DNA from: Prevotella amnii DSM 23384 = JCM 14753
GTDB taxonomy: Bacteria; Bacteroidota; Bacteroidia; Bacteroidales; Bacteroidaceae
NCBI RefSeq assembly: GCF_000378745.1
Contig: NZ_KB905268.1
Coordinates: forward strand, 62,001-126,000
DNA: 64,000 bases
Direction: 5' to 3'
The notes under the pieces were generated by a model that saw only the letters and a program-made list of their open reading frames with translations, ran no database searches and was not told the DNA's origin. Numbering within the stretch: the stretch's first letter is position 1; each line of letters opens with the position of its first letter. Of the stretch, positions 15,818-25,372 are shown one piece after another. The position numbers and the translations under genes were made by a program.

Positions 15818-16516
15818 TTATTTTTTATGACTAACCGACTTGTAAAAAAACTGTGAAGGACTATATTCTTTTACAAGTTTCAACACTTCTCCTTTTTCAT
15901 TTGTTTCCGCCAAATATTGAAAAACTCCATTAATAGCCATACTCTCAGGAGATGTTATATAACAGCTACTATATTTATACGCATATATTTTCTTATCGTT
16001 TTCAGTGCCATTGGTCTGCATCAACATATAATAATGATCTTTTTTTAGATAATTAAGCTTAAACTTTATATTTCCTATCGGTATAAAGCTCCACGCTGGA
16101 TCATTCACTCCCACAGAGCCAACAATAGCTTTATAGCTTACATCTGGCAGACTGCTGATGCCATTTTTTACAAGACTCAAGCTGTCATAAAGAGCTTTTT
16201 CCACTAAAGAAGCACTCTTTGGCATTTGTATACTATTAGCTATCTTACTAATAGGAAACTTAGGAATCGTTATATAATAATTGTTCTTTTCTTGTGAAGC
16301 TATCCACGAAACATTATTAACATCTTCCTTTACTCCAAGACTATTTGCAAACTTTAATGTCCCATTCCAAGAACCTAACGAGCTCTTTACAGCTTTCTTT
16401 AAAAACTCATTATCAGTATTGCTTTTATTATCGCTATCACCTAAACACGAACTTACTGTAAACAATACTATAACGCCTAAAGATGATAACACTAATGCTC
16501 TTAAATTAAACTTCAT
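15818..16516 (-). CDS. Lipoprotein, DUF4840-like
   Basis: 232 residues. Signal MKFNLRALVLSSLGVIVLF with lipobox SSC at about residue 24, then a mature domain whose start (SSLGSWNGTLKFANS) resembles DUF4840 lipoproteins of Bacteroidales; the match is by eye and tentative. Later segments VSYKAIVGSVGVNDPAWSF and GNIKFKLNYLKKDHYYM look strand-rich. It lies between folE (33-base gap) and exoA (6-base gap) on one strand. Role unknown; an envelope location is expected. Confidence 0.65.
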   Translation of the reverse strand: MKFNLRALVLSSLGVIVLFTVSSCLGDSDNKSNTDNEFLKKAVKSSLGSWNGTLKFANSLGVKEDVNNVSWIASQEKNNYYITIPKFPISKIANSIQMPKSASLVEKALYDSLSLVKNGISSLPDVSYKAIVGSVGVNDPAWSFIPIGNIKFKLNYLKKDHYYMLMQTNGTENDKKIYAYKYSSCYITSPESMAINGVFQYLAETNEKGEVLKLVKEYSPSQFFYKSVSHKK

Positions 16517-16548
16517 AAAACTTTTCTTTATTTTGTAATTTCCTTAAT

Positions 16549-17136
16549 TTATATATTCTTTCCATGAAGAAGAGTCATAAACTCTTCTCTGGTTTTTGCC
16601 TGATTAAAAGCACCACTAAAAGAGCTTGTTGTAGTTATTGCATTTTGCTTCTCTACACCACGCATCTGCATACACATATGTTTTGCTTCAAGCACTACCA
16701 TAACACCAAGCGGACAAAGAGTGTCTTGTATGCAATCTTTTATCTGCTCTGTTAATCGTTCTTGCACCTGAAGACGATGACTAAATATGTCTATAACACG
16801 CGCCACCTTACTTAATCCTGTTATCTTACCATTAGGAATATAAGCAACATGAGCCTTTCCATAGAAAGGTAACATGTGATGTTCACACATAGAGAAAAAG
16901 TCTATATCCTTAACTATTACCATCTGGTTATATTTCTCTTCAAAAAGCGCATCAGTAAGCACTTTGTGAGGATCCTGCGTGTAACCACGAGTAAGTACTT
17001 GCATAGCTTTTGCTACACGCATAGGAGTTTTCTCTAAACCTTCACGAGAAGGATCTTCACCAAGAAGAGATAATATTTTTTCATAATGAAAGGCTAATTC
17101 TTCTAAACCTTCACGAAACTCGTTACCTTTTGCCAT
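16549..17136 (-). CDS. folE: GTP cyclohydrolase I (FolE)
   Basis: 195 residues. Converts GTP to 7,8-dihydroneopterin triphosphate, the first step of folate synthesis. Zinc ligands are visible in [10 protein letters not shown] (Cys, His) and [10 protein letters not shown] (Cys). [12 protein letters not shown] and [14 protein letters not shown] are family signatures. The order DUF1599 - BT_3928-like - tpiA - SPOR - folE is, to my knowledge, a conserved Bacteroidales neighbourhood, and all five genes are co-directional here. Confidence 0.96.
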   Translation of the reverse strand: MAKGNEFREGLEELAFHYEKILSLLGEDPSREGLEKTPMRVAKAMQVLTRGYTQDPHKVLTDALFEEKYNQMVIVKDIDFFSMCEHHMLPFYGKAHVAYIPNGKITGLSKVARVIDIFSHRLQVQERLTEQIKDCIQDTLCPLGVMVVLEAKHMCMQMRGVEKQNAITTTSSFSGAFNQAKTREEFMTLLHGKNI

Positions 17137-17162
17137 TAAGTATTTTGTATCTATTATATATA

Positions 17163-17897
17163 TTAATAAGGTGAATAAGATTCTTTAGGAATACCAATAT
17201 ATGGTGTTTCTTCTACTACTTGTGTAGTTTTTACAGAAATAATTGTGCGAATAACATTAGCATTAGGATACCCTGCCTTACGCATTTTAAGAGCAATCTT
17301 TCGAGCAACATGATAGTTAGTGAAATTTCCAACTAAGCACATCCAGCGCGGTGTATAAAAATGAACATATACAGGCTGCGAAGGAAAAAGAGATTTAACC
17401 TTCTTTCCTGCTTTATTTGCATCTTGATGAGCTATGCGAGTATTTCCTCCACTATACACTTGTACTCTAAAACCTCTTACCTTTTTAAACGTATGCTTAA
17501 GACGTTTAGTTACTATCTGACTTTCACCGTCCTCTCCATCAGACATCGAAACATGAGGTTTCTTCACAAGTTTTCTTACAAGCTTTGTCCTTGGAGCAGA
17601 AACTATATCATTAGACGATTGTGGCTTACCTGAAGATATTACAGGTGTTTGCACACGTTCCATTACAGGTTCTTGCAGCCGAGAGTGAGAAGAAGGTGGC
17701 ACTACTGGCACATAAGACTGTTTTTTATCCTCCCTTGTAGTTTTCTTTTCTGTTTTTAGTTGCTTTTTTGTTTTAGCTTTCTTACCATTCACAATGGCTT
17801 CAATATCTGAACTCTGCGTTACAGTAACAACGCCTTGTGCAGAAATAGAATTAATATAACATAGTATAAGATATAATATTACAAGAAGTTTTTTCAT
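17163..17897 (-). CDS. SPOR-domain protein
   Basis: 244 residues with a signal peptide ([19 protein letters not shown]). A basic, Ser/Pro-rich linker (about 30-130) leads to a C-terminal SPOR domain (about 135-220): [40 protein letters not shown] and [23 protein letters not shown] domains bind denuded peptidoglycan at the septum, so an envelope or division role is likely. It sits between tpiA and folE; a hairpin (17923-17963) separates it from tpiA. Confidence 0.88.
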   Translation of the reverse strand: MKKLLVILYLILCYINSISAQGVVTVTQSSDIEAIVNGKKAKTKKQLKTEKKTTREDKKQSYVPVVPPSSHSRLQEPVMERVQTPVISSGKPQSSNDIVSAPRTKLVRKLVKKPHVSMSDGEDGESQIVTKRLKHTFKKVRGFRVQVYSGGNTRIAHQDANKAGKKVKSLFPSQPVYVHFYTPRWMCLVGNFTNYHVARKIALKMRKAGYPNANVIRTIISVKTTQVVEETPYIGIPKESYSPY

Positions 17898-17922
17898 CTT
17901 CTTTACTTATATATGAGAAAAT

Positions 17923-17963
17923 ATCCCGCTAAAGGAGCAAAAAACTCCTCCTTTAAACGGGAT
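17923..17963 (-). terminator. Hairpin between tpiA and the SPOR gene
   Basis: Stem ATCCCGnTAAAGGAG / CTCCnCCTTTAnnCGGGAT with a six-A loop, in the 91-base gap. On the minus strand it is followed only by ATTTTCTC, so termination may be partial or it may be a processing or attenuation element. Confidence 0.5.
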
Positions 17964-17988
17964 TTATATAAATTCTTTATCTAAAATA

Positions 17989-18750
17989 TTACTTCTTCCA
18001 AGCATCAATAATACCCTTGAAATCAGCACACTTCAAAGAAGCACCACCTATTAAGCCACCATCTATATTTGGCTTAGAGAATAGTTCTGGAGCATTACTA
18101 GCCTTACAGCTACCACCATAAAGCACAGATGTTTCATCTGCTACTTCCTTATTATAGTTTTCAGCTACAATCTGTCTAATATAAGCACACATCTCTTCTG
18201 CTTGCTCTGATGTAGCTGTCTTACCTGTACCAATAGCCCAAATAGGCTCATAAGCTAAAATTATATTCTTCCATTCCTCCTCTGAAAGATGAAAAACAGA
18301 CCCTGCAAGCTCTGCTTTTACTACTTCATTTTGCTTCTCAGCCTCACGCTCTGCTAAAGTTTCACCACAACAGAAGATAACTTTCAGCCCATTTGCTAAT
18401 GCTAACTGTACCTTTTCCTTTAAAATCTCTGCTGTTTCACCATAATATTCACGACGCTCAGAATGTCCCAAAATAACATATTGTGCACCTGTACTCTTTA
18501 CCATAGCAGCAGAAACCTCACCTGTATAAGCTCCACTAACCTTGTCAGCACAATTTTCTGCACCTAATCCCACTACAGAAGAATCTAATACATTAGCAAC
18601 ACTTGCTAAATGAATAAAAGGAGTACAAATAATAACATCACAGTTTGGCTTTTCTGCTGTCAACACTTCATTAATCTCCTTAGCTAAAGCTATACCCTCC
18701 TGCAGGTTCTCGTTCATCTTCCAGTTACCTGCAACAATTTTCTTTCTCAT
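17989..18750 (-). CDS. tpiA: Triose-phosphate isomerase
   Basis: 253 residues. Interconverts dihydroxyacetone phosphate and glyceraldehyde-3-phosphate in glycolysis. Catalytic residues are visible: Lys in AGNWKMN, His in [13 protein letters not shown], Glu in [16 protein letters not shown]; the phosphate loop is in [10 protein letters not shown] and [10 protein letters not shown]. It is preceded by the BT_3928-like gene (34-base gap) and followed by a SPOR gene. Confidence 0.97.
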   Translation of the reverse strand: MRKKIVAGNWKMNENLQEGIALAKEINEVLTAEKPNCDVIICTPFIHLASVANVLDSSVVGLGAENCADKVSGAYTGEVSAAMVKSTGAQYVILGHSERREYYGETAEILKEKVQLALANGLKVIFCCGETLAEREAEKQNEVVKAELAGSVFHLSEEEWKNIILAYEPIWAIGTGKTATSEQAEEMCAYIRQIVAENYNKEVADETSVLYGGSCKASNAPELFSKPNIDGGLIGGASLKCADFKGIIDAWKK

Positions 18751-18784
18751 TATCTATTATTTTTAATTAAGTTTATATATGTTA

Positions 18785-20269
18785 TTAAATACTTGTCTTA
18801 TCTTGATCTGGAGTATCTTTTTTGTCATTTTTGAGCTTATCAACCATACTTTTACTTGCATTTGAAACAGCCTTACCAGCATTACCCATTACCTTTTCAG
18901 CTTGCCCCATTACCTTTTCTGCCTTATGTAACATCTTTGCTGTTTGCCCTTTCTCTTGATTAATAAGCCATTTCTCCTTCATCTTTATCCATCTCTCTTT
19001 CTTTTTTATCCATACAGACCATGCCCAAAACCTATCAGCTACAATAAGTAAGATAAGAGGTAAAACATAACACAAAAGTATTAAAACTATTTTTCCCAAT
19101 GTGTTATCTTCAGGCTCATGACCAATAGTAAGCAAACTTAACGGAGCGTTAAGCTTTTCTGCCTTTGGTATATCATTATGATTCCATTTGTTTATAATTG
19201 TCCCCTTATACAATAAGACTAAACCTGGATTACTACGAATAATAGTTTTTAACGTAGTACCATCAGCAGAATAGAAAGGATATTCTGCTCCCGTTATATT
19301 CCTCCAATGCTTAATAGAAGTATCTGTGCTTGCCGTTATAGCCATAAAAGGATAATTATTTTCCTTTGCATATTTATAAATAGCATCTATATCACTGAAA
19401 TTAGCCTCGTCGGCTTGTTCTATAAATGGGATAATAAGTAAAAAGACATATCCATCATGCGTAAGCACAGAGTCGGTAATATCTTCCCCCGTTCTATCAT
19501 TTGTAATAGAGAAATCGTGTATAGGAGGCTCATAACCTTTCTCTATTATTTGCTGACGCGAGTCTTTAAATACCCACGTAGTATCATTATAAGGATAGTT
19601 TTTCTCATCAAACTCCTTTGTAATACCATTTTTCTCACAAATAAACGTAGTCTTAAATTTTGTTTGCTTTGCACCTTTAGGTATCTCCATAGCCTTCTTT
19701 ATGTTTTGACCAATGAAATAAGGGCGGAAATCAAATATAGGCAAATGGTAAAGACTCAAAGCAGAAACGACAAGAATAAATATTATAGTAAAGTTAGATG
19801 CTATCCATTGATTATTCTTTGAAATAAAACGAGGCTGATAAAGCGGCCACTTCACTAAAGCCAATGAAGCAAGAAACAATATAATATTCTTAGAAAAAGT
19901 TTGTATATTTGTAAGCTTTAATGCATCTCCAAAGCAGCCACAGTCCTGAATAGGATTACTAATGGTAAGCCATAAAGTAATAATAGTCATTATAAAGGCA
20001 AACACTAACACTATTCTACTAACCTTACGCCGCTGAATAGCAAGCAAAAGAAGGACTCCCAAAGTAAACTCCACTGCAGATAACCCTATTGAAAGCAATA
20101 ATTGCACCCAATCAGGCACATAGCTCGACATATGTAGCACTTCAATATATTCTTTTATCTTATATTGAGAGCCTAAAGGATCTATTGCTTTAACAAATCC
20201 AGAAAAGATAAAAGTTAAAGCAAGAATTACTCTAGCTATATTTACTATAATAATCTTAGTCTTCCTCAT
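18785..20269 (-). CDS. BT_3928-like DoxX/MauE membrane protein
   Basis: 494 residues. The N-terminal ~150 residues form a four-helix DoxX/MauE-like domain (FSGFVKAIDPLGSQYKIKEY; DCGCFGDAL, a CxC motif typical of MauE-type thiol proteins). A central extracytoplasmic part (about 190-380) looks thioredoxin-like in layout (FLLIIPFIEQAD, YPFMAITASTD), another helix follows at about 392-412 (IVLILLCYVLPLILLIVADRF), and there is a basic cytoplasmic tail with heptad repeats (AEKVMGQ, AEKVMGN, AGKAVSN). It overlaps the DUF1599 gene by 14 bases. A role in envelope redox or metabolite handling is possible but unproven. Confidence 0.8.
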   Translation of the reverse strand: MRKTKIIIVNIARVILALTFIFSGFVKAIDPLGSQYKIKEYIEVLHMSSYVPDWVQLLLSIGLSAVEFTLGVLLLLAIQRRKVSRIVLVFAFIMTIITLWLTISNPIQDCGCFGDALKLTNIQTFSKNIILFLASLALVKWPLYQPRFISKNNQWIASNFTIIFILVVSALSLYHLPIFDFRPYFIGQNIKKAMEIPKGAKQTKFKTTFICEKNGITKEFDEKNYPYNDTTWVFKDSRQQIIEKGYEPPIHDFSITNDRTGEDITDSVLTHDGYVFLLIIPFIEQADEANFSDIDAIYKYAKENNYPFMAITASTDTSIKHWRNITGAEYPFYSADGTTLKTIIRSNPGLVLLYKGTIINKWNHNDIPKAEKLNAPLSLLTIGHEPEDNTLGKIVLILLCYVLPLILLIVADRFWAWSVWIKKKERWIKMKEKWLINQEKGQTAKMLHKAEKVMGQAEKVMGNAGKAVSNASKSMVDKLKNDKKDTPDQDKTSI

Positions 20270-20804
20270 TGAGCTTTATAACACTAAAAATAGCATAATT
20301 TATAATATCTATATAGTTAGCATCAACGCCTTCACTTACTAAAGTTTTACCTTTATGATCCTCTATTTCCTTTATACGCTGAAGCTTAGTAAGAATAATA
20401 TCGGTAAAACTACTTACGCGCATATCTCGCCAAGCCTCTCCATAATCGTGATTTTTCTTTAACATAAGCTCAAAAGCCACGTTAGCATATTTATCATACA
20501 ATGCTAAAGCTTCATCATTATCAACATCTATCGTATCAACAAATCCCTTATCAAGCTGTATTAAACCTATAATGCCATAGTTAATAAGCGCAACAAACTC
20601 AGACAAAACATCTTCGCCAACTAAGTTCTCTCCTGTAATCTCTATAGAGCGAATACGTTTAGCTTTAATAAAAAGCTGATCAGTAAGCGAAGAGGGGCGT
20701 AAAATACGCCATGATGCTTGGTAGTCATAAAGCTTCTTCTTAAACAATTCTCTACAGTTCCTAAGTACTTCTTTAAATTCTTGCAGTGTATCTGACTTTT
20801 GCAT
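20256..20804 (-). CDS. DUF1599 protein (tandem-repeat nucleotide-metabolism-like domain)
   Basis: 182 residues made of two similar halves: KKLYDYQASWRILRPSSLTD...IKAKRIRSIE and KKNHDYGEAWRDMRVSSFTD...TKLQRIKEIE, each followed by an acidic helix (DVLSEFVALINYGIIGLIQL; VDANYIDIINYAIFSVIKL). This is the DUF1599 layout; the all-alpha Glu/Asp pattern resembles MazG-type pyrophosphohydrolases, but no activity is established to my knowledge. First gene of the unit leading through BT_3928-like to tpiA and folE, with a full promoter at 20833-20863. Confidence 0.82.
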   Translation of the reverse strand: MQKSDTLQEFKEVLRNCRELFKKKLYDYQASWRILRPSSLTDQLFIKAKRIRSIEITGENLVGEDVLSEFVALINYGIIGLIQLDKGFVDTIDVDNDEALALYDKYANVAFELMLKKNHDYGEAWRDMRVSSFTDIILTKLQRIKEIEDHKGKTLVSEGVDANYIDIINYAIFSVIKLNEED

Positions 20805-20832
20805 TGTTATTTACTAAACATCTATTTTCATG

Positions 20833-20863
20833 CAAAAATACTCAAAAAGAATGGATTTCCAAA
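20833..20863 (-). promoter_or_regulatory. Promoter of the DUF1599-tpiA-folE unit
   Basis: Minus strand TTTG (20860-20863), exactly N19, TATTTTTG (20833-20840): a full match to the Bacteroidetes consensus, 28 bases upstream of the DUF1599 start. Confidence 0.75.
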
Positions 20864-20933
20864 GATTTTTCAATATTATAACAGCAATAAAACTAAAGAC
20901 ATATCAATGTCATAATACTTTGTTCTAAACTAA

Positions 20934-21039
20934 AAGACCTCTACTAAGCTATAATAATATAAAATTATATTTCATTCCATAAAGGTAAGAAAATATTTTA
21001 TATAAAACCTATTAAATAGAAAGGCTTAGCAGAGGTCTT
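20934..21039 (-). terminator. Long inverted repeat downstream of clpC
   Basis: A 16-base arm AAGACCTCTACTAAGC (20934-20949) pairs, with one mismatch, to GCTTAGCAGAGGTCTT (21024-21039) across a 74-base AT-rich loop. On the minus strand, TTTTAG follows the distal arm. It lies 12 bases past the clpC stop, so it probably ends or stabilises that mRNA. The loop is unusually long for an intrinsic terminator. Confidence 0.55.
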
Positions 21040-21051
21040 CTTTTATAATAC

Positions 21052-23592
21052 TTATTCTGTGCTCTTTATTTCAAACGACAGTTTGTCTTCATCTTGTTTT
21101 TTATCAATATTAATAGTATCTCCTAACTTTAATTTGTCAGATAGGATAAGCTCACTAATACCATCTTCTATATAAGTTTGGATAGCCCGTTTTAACGGAC
21201 GAGCCCCAAATTGTACATCATATCCCTTTGTAGCAACATATTCTTTTGCCACATCTGATATCTGAACAGCATAACCAATATCACTAATACGCTTATAAAG
21301 ACCTATTAATTCGATATCTATTATCCGCTTTATAGCTTTAAGATCTAATTGATCAAAAGTTATTATTTCATCTAATCGATTTAAAAACTCTGGCGCAAAC
21401 TGCTTGCTTAGACTCTTTTGCACAATAGCGCGAGCACGTTCCTTATCACTTTCATTTTGTGATAATCCGTTAATATTAGCTGCATTAAACCCTATTCCTT
21501 GCCCAAACTCTTTCAATTGGCGAGTACCTGCATTTGACGTCATTATGATAATAGTATTACGAAAGTCTATTAAACGCCCGTTACCATCAGTAAGACGTCC
21601 TTCATCTAATACTTGTAATAATATATTAAAGACGTTACCATGAGCCTTCTCTATCTCGTCAAGCAAGACAATAGAATAAGGATGGCGACGCACACGCTCT
21701 GTTAATTGTCCACCTTCATCATATCCTACATATCCTGGAGGAGCACCTATCAAACGCGAAGTGTTGAAACTTTCTGTATATTCACTCATATCAACACGTA
21801 TTATAGCATCTTTAGAACCAAACATTATTTCAGCTAATTTCTTCGCAAGGTAAGTCTTTCCTACACCGGTAGGGCCTAAAAACATAAAAGCACCTATGGG
21901 ATGATTAGGATCTCGCAAACCTACTCGGTTGCGTTGGATAGCCTTTACCATCTTTTCTATTGCATTGTCTTGAGCTACTACAACCTCTTTAAGCTCTTTG
22001 TCCATGTTTTTAAGCTTTACGCCTTCAGCCTCTTTTATCTTCTGAACAGGTACACCACTCATCATTGCAACTACATCTGCCACCTCGTCTTCTGTTACGT
22101 TAGGTCGCTCTCCTACATCACCTTGCTGCCATTGTTCCTGCTTTTCCTTAAGAAGATGTTCTAATTCTTTTTGCTTATCACGAAAACTTGCTGCTAATTC
22201 GAAGTTTTGATTTTTAACAGCAGCTTGCTTTTTCTGTATAACATTCTCAACATCTCTTTGAAGATCTATAAGTGCTTGTGGTACCTTTACGCTTCTCATA
22301 TGTATACGTGAGCCTACCTCATCTAACGCATCAATAGCCTTATCTGGGAAAAAACGATCTGTAATATAACGATCAGAATATTTCACACACGCTAAAATAG
22401 CATCTTGCGTATAAGATACATGATGATGATCCTCATAACGATCTTTTATGTTTTGAAGTATCTGAATAGTTTCTTCCTGTGTAGTAGGTTCTACTAAAAC
22501 CTTTTGGAAACGACGTTCTAAGGCTCCATCTTTCTCTATTGACTTGCTATACTCTTCTAATGTTGTTGCACCAATACATTGTATGGTACCACGAGCTAAA
22601 GCTGGTTTGAGAATATTAGCAGCATCCATTGATCCGGGAGTAGAACCTGCTCCAATAAGCGTATGTATTTCATCTATAAAAATGATAACATTAGGATTCT
22701 TTTCTATCTCTTTTATCAATGCACGAATACGCTCTTCAAACTGTCCTCGATACTTTGTTCCTGCAATAATGGCTGTCATATCAAGAGCTATCACTCTCTT
22801 TCCGAATAATATAGGAGAGGTCATACGCTTTACTATAAGCAAAGCTAATCCTTCTACTATTGCGCTTTTACCTACACCTGGCTCACCAATTAATATTGGA
22901 TTATTCTTTTTGCGTCTGCCTAATATCTCGCTTACTCGTAATATTTCTTTCTCTCTTCCTACTACCGGGTCAAGTTTCCCATCTATTGCTGCTCGTGTTA
23001 GATCGGTACCAAAGCCATCTAAAATGGGTGTACTCGACTTATTATTAGATTTTGAAATAGCTTCCGTATTACTATTCAACGAAGAGCTACCCATAGGTAC
23101 ATCTTCCTCGCCTTCTTCATCTTCAGCCATTCCCAATCCATTTTGAGGTGTATTAGCTTTCATGTGCATAGAGGATAATGCTGAGTTGTAATTAATATTA
23201 TTTTCTTCCAATACTTCTTTAGCCCCATTTAAAGTAGCATCATGTAAGATAGCAAGAAATAAATGAGGAACATCTACAGTATGTACATGTTGCAATCTTG
23301 CCTCCAACACAGCTAAACGTAATATATTATTAGCTTGCTCATTCAGATTAATGTCTGAAGTTATGGCTATACGATCATTATTGCCTCGACGAAGGCGTTC
23401 TTCAAGAGCTTGTTTTATGTTGTTAATGTCAAGCTCCTGCTCCTGAAAAAGATCCCATACCGCCCCCGTTTGTTCGCGTAAAATAGCTAACAGTATATGC
23501 TCAGGAGCGATAGCACTATTTGCTAATCGTTCAGCCTCTTCTCTACTAAAAGAAAGAACTTCTGACACTTTGGGTGAAAACTGATTCATCAT
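21052..23592 (-). CDS. clpC: ATP-dependent Clp protease ATP-binding subunit ClpC
   Basis: 846 residues. Hsp100 unfoldase that feeds ClpP. Order: Clp-N repeat domain (1-150; FSREEAERLANSAIAPEHILL), first AAA+ module with Walker A GEPGVGKSA and Walker B IIFIDEIHTLIGAG, a UVR-type mid-domain (NFELAASFRDKQKELEHLL), second AAA+ module with GPTGVGKTYLAKKLA and IVLLDEIEKAH, and a C-terminal ClpB-D2 small domain. A linker rich in Asp/Glu/Ser/Asn (150-190) separates the N domain. The UVR motif distinguishes ClpC from ClpA and ClpB. Single gene between two terminator-like hairpins. An antisense open frame of 200 codons at 22544-23146 is a shadow. Confidence 0.96.
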   Translation of the reverse strand: MMNQFSPKVSEVLSFSREEAERLANSAIAPEHILLAILREQTGAVWDLFQEQELDINNIKQALEERLRRGNNDRIAITSDINLNEQANNILRLAVLEARLQHVHTVDVPHLFLAILHDATLNGAKEVLEENNINYNSALSSMHMKANTPQNGLGMAEDEEGEEDVPMGSSSLNSNTEAISKSNNKSSTPILDGFGTDLTRAAIDGKLDPVVGREKEILRVSEILGRRKKNNPILIGEPGVGKSAIVEGLALLIVKRMTSPILFGKRVIALDMTAIIAGTKYRGQFEERIRALIKEIEKNPNVIIFIDEIHTLIGAGSTPGSMDAANILKPALARGTIQCIGATTLEEYSKSIEKDGALERRFQKVLVEPTTQEETIQILQNIKDRYEDHHHVSYTQDAILACVKYSDRYITDRFFPDKAIDALDEVGSRIHMRSVKVPQALIDLQRDVENVIQKKQAAVKNQNFELAASFRDKQKELEHLLKEKQEQWQQGDVGERPNVTEDEVADVVAMMSGVPVQKIKEAEGVKLKNMDKELKEVVVAQDNAIEKMVKAIQRNRVGLRDPNHPIGAFMFLGPTGVGKTYLAKKLAEIMFGSKDAIIRVDMSEYTESFNTSRLIGAPPGYVGYDEGGQLTERVRRHPYSIVLLDEIEKAHGNVFNILLQVLDEGRLTDGNGRLIDFRNTIIIMTSNAGTRQLKEFGQGIGFNAANINGLSQNESDKERARAIVQKSLSKQFAPEFLNRLDEIITFDQLDLKAIKRIIDIELIGLYKRISDIGYAVQISDVAKEYVATKGYDVQFGARPLKRAIQTYIEDGISELILSDKLKLGDTINIDKKQDEDKLSFEIKSTE

Positions 23593-23720
23593 ATCCTTAA
23601 AACTTCCTTTTTTCTTTATTTGTCTCTGAAATATATCTATATAAACATATTTGCAAATGATATGCCAAACTAATATTATATCATTTATATTGTTTATCTT
23701 ATTAGTGTTAAAAGTAAAAA

Positions 23721-23753
23721 ATAGTCGTTATACTTTATAAAGTATCCGACTAT
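23721..23753 (-). terminator. Terminator after the 43-residue protein gene
   Basis: ATAGTCG / CGACTAT-type stem extended by TATACTT / AAGTATA-like pairing, followed on the minus strand by CTATTTTTTACTTTT. It lies 10 bases beyond the stop of the small gene and upstream of clpC. Confidence 0.65.
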
Positions 23754-23762
23754 AAAATATTA

Positions 23763-23894
23763 TTACAAAGATTCGTTTTCAGGACGCTCTATACTTAATT
23801 TCTTGTTTTTTTTTATATTTTTCTTCTTTAGCAACCACTCTGCTTTACGTTGTTCGTAGTCTTCTCTATGACGTTCTAAGAAATTATCAGCCAT
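23763..23894 (-). CDS. 43-residue conserved charged protein
   Basis: MADNFLERHREDYEQRKAEW begins a 43-residue product rich in Lys, Arg and Glu, ending in IERPENESL, with a Lys-rich middle (LLKKKNIKKNKK). The frame starts with ATG at 23894, 17 bases after the DUF4270 stop on the same strand, and is closed by a terminator 10 bases beyond its stop, which supports expression. I recall very similar tiny proteins with the MADNFLE start in Bacteroides and Prevotella, often mis-named dehydrogenase; no function is known to me. Single amphipathic helix likely. Too short for most gene finders. Confidence 0.7.
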   Translation of the reverse strand: MADNFLERHREDYEQRKAEWLLKKKNIKKNKKLSIERPENESL

Positions 23895-23911
23895 TTAAAA
23901 TTATATGTTTT

Positions 23912-25351
23912 TTATTTATCCTTAAACTTGCTATAAACTACCGTTATCCTCAAGCCATTACCTTTTGTGGTATTACCTAAGAGCTTTGTGCTTGATAAAC
24001 CCATCTTATTGGAAATCATCGTAACAGTAGTCTTTTTCTCTGCCCCACTTCCTGTGGTAATTGTCTGTAAGTCTACAGGTATTAATAACACTTTTCCTAA
24101 ATTGCCCGTTACAGAAGACGACCTTGCCTGCTTAAATAAATTTATTATTCCAGATATATTATTAAATATATATGAGTTCCTCACAGGGTTATATGTTGCC
24201 AAAAAAGATGTTTTATTATCATTTAAGCGAGTATGAGTAAAGAAAGCTTTCACGCTGTCAGCAGGCAACATTAATATATGTTGAGGTACTCCAAAATTGT
24301 AAACTGAAGAGTTTTTGTTATTAACACATCTTACTTCTATCTTTGCCGAGTTTATAACATAGTCTTGATACTTACCATTTACAATATCATCAGGCAAAGT
24401 TATCTGTGTAAATATTCCTGCCGGAGAGCTCAAATAAGTATGCCCTGTTTCGCCCATTAACGACTTAAGCTGCTCTTTGTTATCATCAAAATTGGTCAGC
24501 TGTAATACTTCTTCTGTACCTACTAACTTAGTAAATGATACTTTTTCTTTTTTCCCTTCCTTTTTTCTATAATAAATATTTATTTGAGCCTGCTCTATAT
24601 TTGCCATAGAACCTTCACCGTCAGTAATCTTAAAATAAAAACCAGCACAAATATCATGCAAGAAACGGTATGAATTTCTAAAACATTCTGGCTTCTCTTG
24701 ATATTTACGCATAAGGTAAGTACCAAAGTTATTATATGTTTTGCCGTCTTTATCTGTATACTTATCATGTAAGCGTATATTAATATTCTTCTCATATTTA
24801 GAAGAATTTCTCACGCTATCAGGCTCTGACAGGTCTTCTAAAGTATAGCTTCTATTTACTCTAAGCCCACCTTTGCGTATATATCCTTTTGCAATAGGGT
24901 CGAAATCGGTATTATAATCAATGCCTTCTTCTATTGGTTTATCAAGCTCATAAACGGTAAGCTTCATTTGAGACAATTTATCACCATATATTTTCTTGTA
25001 AAACAAACGTATTTCACAAGAGTCGGCTATAACACTACCATCTTTGTCAAGGCTTGCAATACTATCTTTTACAGGCATTTCATAATTATCAAGCACATGA
25101 AACTGAGTCATAAAATTAGCTGTTACATTAACTTTTGACTCATTATCTATCATTCTTCCCAGATACCCAGTAGCCGAATATGCTGCTATATTGCCCGCAA
25201 GAACCGATTCTGATGAAACATCAAAGCTATCTGCAGAAACTTCCAACTTATCATTTTCTGTAATAAGCGACACCCCCAAATTACCTGTTGTATCATCACA
25301 TGATATTAAAAAAACTAATGATACGGCTAAGAAAAAAAGCACTCTTTTCAT
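23912..25351 (-). CDS. DUF4270-like lipoprotein
   Basis: 479 residues from the ATG at 25351. MKRVLFFLAVSLVFLISCD is a lipoprotein signal with lipobox ISC; the mature start DDTTGNLGVSLI and the long beta-rich body fit the DUF4270 family of Bacteroidetes surface lipoproteins. An in-frame TTG at 25369 would add MKRVLF, a near copy of the real start caused by an 18-base local repeat, so the ATG is preferred. It begins about 21 bases after the half-length glycogen synthase gene, a neighbourhood I believe is conserved in Bacteroidales. Function unknown; co-occurrence with the synthase suggests a functional link, not proven. Confidence 0.82.
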   Translation of the reverse strand: MKRVLFFLAVSLVFLISCDDTTGNLGVSLITENDKLEVSADSFDVSSESVLAGNIAAYSATGYLGRMIDNESKVNVTANFMTQFHVLDNYEMPVKDSIASLDKDGSVIADSCEIRLFYKKIYGDKLSQMKLTVYELDKPIEEGIDYNTDFDPIAKGYIRKGGLRVNRSYTLEDLSEPDSVRNSSKYEKNINIRLHDKYTDKDGKTYNNFGTYLMRKYQEKPECFRNSYRFLHDICAGFYFKITDGEGSMANIEQAQINIYYRKKEGKKEKVSFTKLVGTEEVLQLTNFDDNKEQLKSLMGETGHTYLSSPAGIFTQITLPDDIVNGKYQDYVINSAKIEVRCVNNKNSSVYNFGVPQHILMLPADSVKAFFTHTRLNDNKTSFLATYNPVRNSYIFNNISGIINLFKQARSSSVTGNLGKVLLIPVDLQTITTGSGAEKKTTVTMISNKMGLSSTKLLGNTTKGNGLRITVVYSKFKDK

Positions 25352-25372
25352 AAATAATACTCTCTTCAAAAA

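Noticed and set aside
22544-23146. 200-codon frame antisense to clpC
   Set aside because: It is fully inside the highly conserved clpC coding sequence and is a reading-frame shadow with no recognisable domain.
25352-25369. Longer DUF4270 protein starting at the upstream TTG
   Set aside because: The six extra residues repeat the true N-terminus (local 18-base duplication), and the ATG at 25351 gives a normal lipoprotein signal length.
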